From contig LSSI01000025.1 of assembly GCA_001595945.1 (NCBI GenBank), forward strand, positions 78,550 through 111,154: DNA of 32,605 nt. Direction: 5' to 3'. Position 1 is the stretch's first letter. Every line of letters begins with the position of its first letter. This document shows positions 29,793 to 32,605 of the stretch, in pieces. The position numbers and the translations under genes are program-made. The stretch comes from Thermoplasmatales archaeon SM1-50. GTDB taxonomy: Archaea; Thermoplasmatota; E2; DHVEG-1. The notes under the pieces were generated by a model. The model was not told the origin of the DNA. It made no database searches and worked only from the letters and a program-made list of their open reading frames with translations.

Positions 29793-29903
29793 TTATTTGT
29801 ATCTTGCTTTAAATGCCCGATAGAGGAAATAGGTGATACCCCCGTAACAGATAGCCGCTCCAAAAATCAACATGACAAGAGCAGAGAGTGGTAATCCATT
29901 CAT
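29793..29903 (-). CDS. MetS-like small subunit of an NSS transporter (MNGLPLSALVMLIFGAAICYGGITYFLYRAFKARYK)
   Basis: 36 aa, single TM with basic tail; start overlaps the stop of the upstream NSS gene as ATGA. Confidence 0.75.
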   Translation of the reverse strand: MNGLPLSALVMLIFGAAICYGGITYFLYRAFKARYK

Positions 29904-31375
29904 GATGTCTCCTCTTTTTTTGTTTTTTGTTTCATAAGGATACATGCTGCAAAAAAGATAGCAACACAGGGTGTTACTCCCCCAAGAAGAACCACCCACC
30001 ATGGTTGCACGTAAGGTTTGAGGACATTCTCATAGACTGCTGCGAGCAGCAGGATTGTAAGGATTGCAGGAACGACGTATTTAATAAGCACGTCCCACCA
30101 TCGTCCTATCAAGATATCTGATGTTTTATTCGCATGTTCCCGAAAGAACGCAACACGGAACACCCAGGCCAATACCAGACATTCAATAAGACCAACGAGC
30201 ACTAGACCGAAACGTGAGAAAAAATAATCTAGAATGTCCAACCAATAAAGTCCGCTGCCTGTGGTAAACAGGAGGCTTGCGATAAACCCGACAAGGCAGA
30301 TGATTGCCGTTGCTTTTCCTTTGGTAATCCTCCATTTTTGTTGTATCCCAATGGTCATTGGCTCTATCATGGAGAACGCAGAGTCTATGCCAAACGTCAG
30401 TAATGATAGATAAAAAAGAATTCCAAAAACAATGGTTGCAACTGGAAATAGTGATATCGCCGTTGGATAGGTGATAAAGGCAAGTTGTGGTCCGGCGATC
30501 CCAAGATGTTCTATGCCGATGCCCTGTGACATTGCTAGATAACCAATCACGCTAAAGACTGCAAAACCAGCAAGAAACGAAGTCCCCGAGTCCGCGAGTG
30601 CGACAATAAACGCATTATTTGAGATATCTGATTTTTTCTGCAGATGACTTGCATAGCTAATCATGATGCCTTGGGCGATACCAACAGAGAAAAACACTTG
30701 TGCATAGGCGGCAAGCCAGACATTTAGATCACTAAGTTTTGAGAAATTTGGAGTAAGATAGTAACTGATTCCTTCAAGTGCACCCGGGAGAGTCAATCCG
30801 CGGATTGCAAGGATAAGAAGCAGGATCCAGGGGAGTGGAACTGTGATCATCACGACTTTTCCGATACGACCAACTCCTTTATAAAGAATGAGAAACACAA
30901 GAAACCATACAACAAGCAGACTGAGAAGGATTGGGATTCTGATTCCTCCGATTTCTAGTGGACCTGTAGTAAGGCTAAGAAAATCAGAAACAAAAAAAGA
31001 TTCAGCGTTTAATCCCCAGCGTAAATCAAGGGAGTAGATGAGATATGAGAAACACCAGGCCATGACAACGATATAATATGTGACGATAACAAATGGCACA
31101 AGTGCAGCCCACCAGCCGACCCATTCCCATTTTTTCCCGATTTTTTTAAAGGATTCTGGCGCACCGTGTCTACTCCAGTGTCCCACGGAGAACTCAAGGA
31201 TTAACATGGGGATGCCTGCGGTAAATAGCGCAACAAAATAAGGGATGAGAAATGCTCCTCCTCCGTTTGTATAAGCAATGTAGGGGAATCTCCAGACATT
31301 CCCAAGACCAATAGCAGAGCCTATCGCTGCCATAACAAACGCGAGTCGTGAGTTCCATAGTTCCTTTTCTGGAAT
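29900..31375 (-). CDS. Neurotransmitter:sodium symporter (NSS/SNF) family transporter
   Basis: Track ORF starts at the Met of MAAIGSAIGLGNVWRFPYIAY (31333), but PEKELWNSRLAFV continues upstream in frame; SD-like gggggaaacatc precedes ATT at 31375. Confidence 0.92.
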   Translation of the reverse strand: MPEKELWNSRLAFVMAAIGSAIGLGNVWRFPYIAYTNGGGAFLIPYFVALFTAGIPMLILEFSVGHWSRHGAPESFKKIGKKWEWVGWWAALVPFVIVTYYIVVMAWCFSYLIYSLDLRWGLNAESFFVSDFLSLTTGPLEIGGIRIPILLSLLVVWFLVFLILYKGVGRIGKVVMITVPLPWILLLILAIRGLTLPGALEGISYYLTPNFSKLSDLNVWLAAYAQVFFSVGIAQGIMISYASHLQKKSDISNNAFIVALADSGTSFLAGFAVFSVIGYLAMSQGIGIEHLGIAGPQLAFITYPTAISLFPVATIVFGILFYLSLLTFGIDSAFSMIEPMTIGIQQKWRITKGKATAIICLVGFIASLLFTTGSGLYWLDILDYFFSRFGLVLVGLIECLVLAWVFRVAFFREHANKTSDILIGRWWDVLIKYVVPAILTILLLAAVYENVLKPYVQPWWVVLLGGVTPCVAIFFAACILMKQKTKKEETS

Positions 31376-31516
31376 GATGTTTCCCCCAAAGAGATGTATT
31401 AATTATATTCTGTGTTTATAAATATATCTAAATATAAATTATTATTCCGAGAGGAAGGTGTTGGATAGTTTTAACCTAAATATTTATTATGAATGAACCG
31501 TTCATATGTTGCTCGT

Positions 31517-31601
31517 GCAGGGGTAGCCAAGCATGGTCTACGGCGACAGACTCAAGATCTGTTCCTGAAGAGGTTCGGGGGTTCAAATCCCTTCCCCTGC
31601 A
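31517..31601 (+). tRNA. tRNA-Leu, anticodon CAA
   Basis: 85-nt cloverleaf: acceptor GCAGGGG/CCCCTGC, anticodon arm ACAGA-CTCAAGA-TCTGT, variable arm, T-loop TTCAAAT; CCA not encoded. Confidence 0.95.
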
Positions 31602-31668
31602 CTCCTATAGGTCCAACAGGAGAAAAACCATCATTTTTTTAATGACTATGTTTTTATGGGTAAAAAAA

Positions 31669-31711
31669 GAGATTTAAACCCTAAAACATTGTATATCGAC
31701 GTTTAAATCTC
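31669..31711. repeat. Perfect 11-bp inverted repeat with 21-nt spacer
   Basis: gagatttaaac ... gtttaaatctc. Confidence 0.8.
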
Positions 31712-31775
31712 GTATTGTTTGATGAATTTAGGATGATTGAGGTCAGTATAAAAGAAAACATTTAAATTTTAATTT

Positions 31776-32605
31776 ATGATTAAAGATGATATGATTGATA
31801 TTAATGATAGAAGCATTCTGAAATATCTTTTATTTGCTAGTCTTTATTTCTCTGAAGGTTTAATATGGTCTATTTCCTCAGTAGTTATTCTTGTTTATCT
31901 TGTGGAAAAAGGTATTTCTGAGCCAGTAGCAACTCTTGCAGCTGGGATTGTAATGTCACCTTGGATACTCAAATTTATATGGGGACCAATAACTGATTAC
32001 TTCATTAAATTTGGAAGAAGAAAATTTATTTTAATAGGTGGCACTGTTGGGGCAGCTGGTTTTTTTATCATAGTCTTTATTGATCCTATTGTCGCATTGA
32101 TACCATTCACTATCATTCTATTTATTAGTCATGTTGGAGTAGGATTCCTAGACGTCTCTGCAGATGCATGGGCAATTGAGATATCAAAATATGAAGAAAG
32201 GGGAAAAATAAATGGGACAATGTTTGCAGGCATATTTGTCGGTTATGCAGTTGGAGCTCCATTATTTTCATTCATAGCACAATTCTTTAGCATTAATTTT
32301 TCTTTTTTAGTAGCAGGTTTAATAGTCGTTCTAATTATCATCTTTCCTCTCTTGGTTAAAGAAACAAAAAGGATTAGAAAACGACAAAAGATAGCAAAAC
32401 TACTATATGATGAGTTTAAAAAAAGAAATACTCAGCTAGTATCATTTTTTTCAGTATTAATCTACATTAATATTGGGATCCTTATGTTTGTTGTACCACT
32501 TTATATGACCTGCGTTCTTCATCTCGAGATGGTTCATATAGGGTTGATTGCAGCCATATTTCCTATAACGATGATAATTGGTTCGTTGGTTGGTGGAGTA
32601 CTAAC
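31776..32605 (+). CDS. Major facilitator superfamily transporter, C-terminus cut by window edge
   Basis: Own translation: MIKDDMIDINDRSILKYLLFASLYFSEGLIWSISSVVILVYLVEKG...GPITDYFIKFGRRKFILIGG...FLDVSADAWAIE...; open to the window end. Confidence 0.85.
   Translation, partial: MIKDDMIDINDRSILKYLLFASLYFSEGLIWSISSVVILVYLVEKGISEPVATLAAGIVMSPWILKFIWGPITDYFIKFGRRKFILIGGTVGAAGFFIIVFIDPIVALIPFTIILFISHVGVGFLDVSADAWAIEISKYEERGKINGTMFAGIFVGYAVGAPLFSFIAQFFSINFSFLVAGLIVVLIIIFPLLVKETKRIRKRQKIAKLLYDEFKKRNTQLVSFFSVLIYINIGILMFVVPLYMTCVLHLEMVHIGLIAAIFPITMIIGSLVGGVL

Noticed and set aside
31489-31677. 62-aa ORF over the tRNA gene
   Set aside because: Covers the complete tRNA-Leu cloverleaf; coding is not credible

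Overview
The window looks archaeal. Evidence: archaeal-type GatD, NMD3-like protein, Lrp/AsnC regulator, fused ADP-forming acyl-CoA synthetase, AT-rich TATA-like promoters and a tRNA-Leu(CAA). The lineage may be Thermoplasmatota-like, but that is inference only. Recognisable genes in order: UPF0316 membrane protein, Lrp/AsnC regulator, HAD hydrolase, TspO/MBR-family protein, MsrA, two tandem paralogous ~60-aa proteins, class II (AdoCbl) ribonucleotide reductase, SlyD-like FKBP, AsnA, two secreted proteins (cleaved-adhesin-like and arylsulfotransferase-like), histone-deacetylase-family protein, single-chain pyruvate:ferredoxin oxidoreductase, ADP-forming acetyl-CoA synthetase fused to a GNAT domain, metallophosphoesterase, EamA transporter, NMD3-like protein, GatD, TruA, a broken 6-phosphofructokinase, an NSS-family symporter with a MetS-like small subunit, tRNA-Leu and an MFS transporter cut by the window edge. 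The most interesting points are: (1) an HDAC / PFOR / ACD-GNAT cluster that could couple acetyl-CoA flux to reversible protein acetylation; (2) a recurring uncharacterised domain in two secreted proteins plus a decayed third copy near the window start; (3) a phosphofructokinase with several lesions; (4) two genes whose conserved N-termini extend upstream with no ATG/GTG/TTG; (5) a set of very small ORFs below the 60-aa cutoff of the supplied track. No CRISPR array, intact transposon or rRNA was seen.
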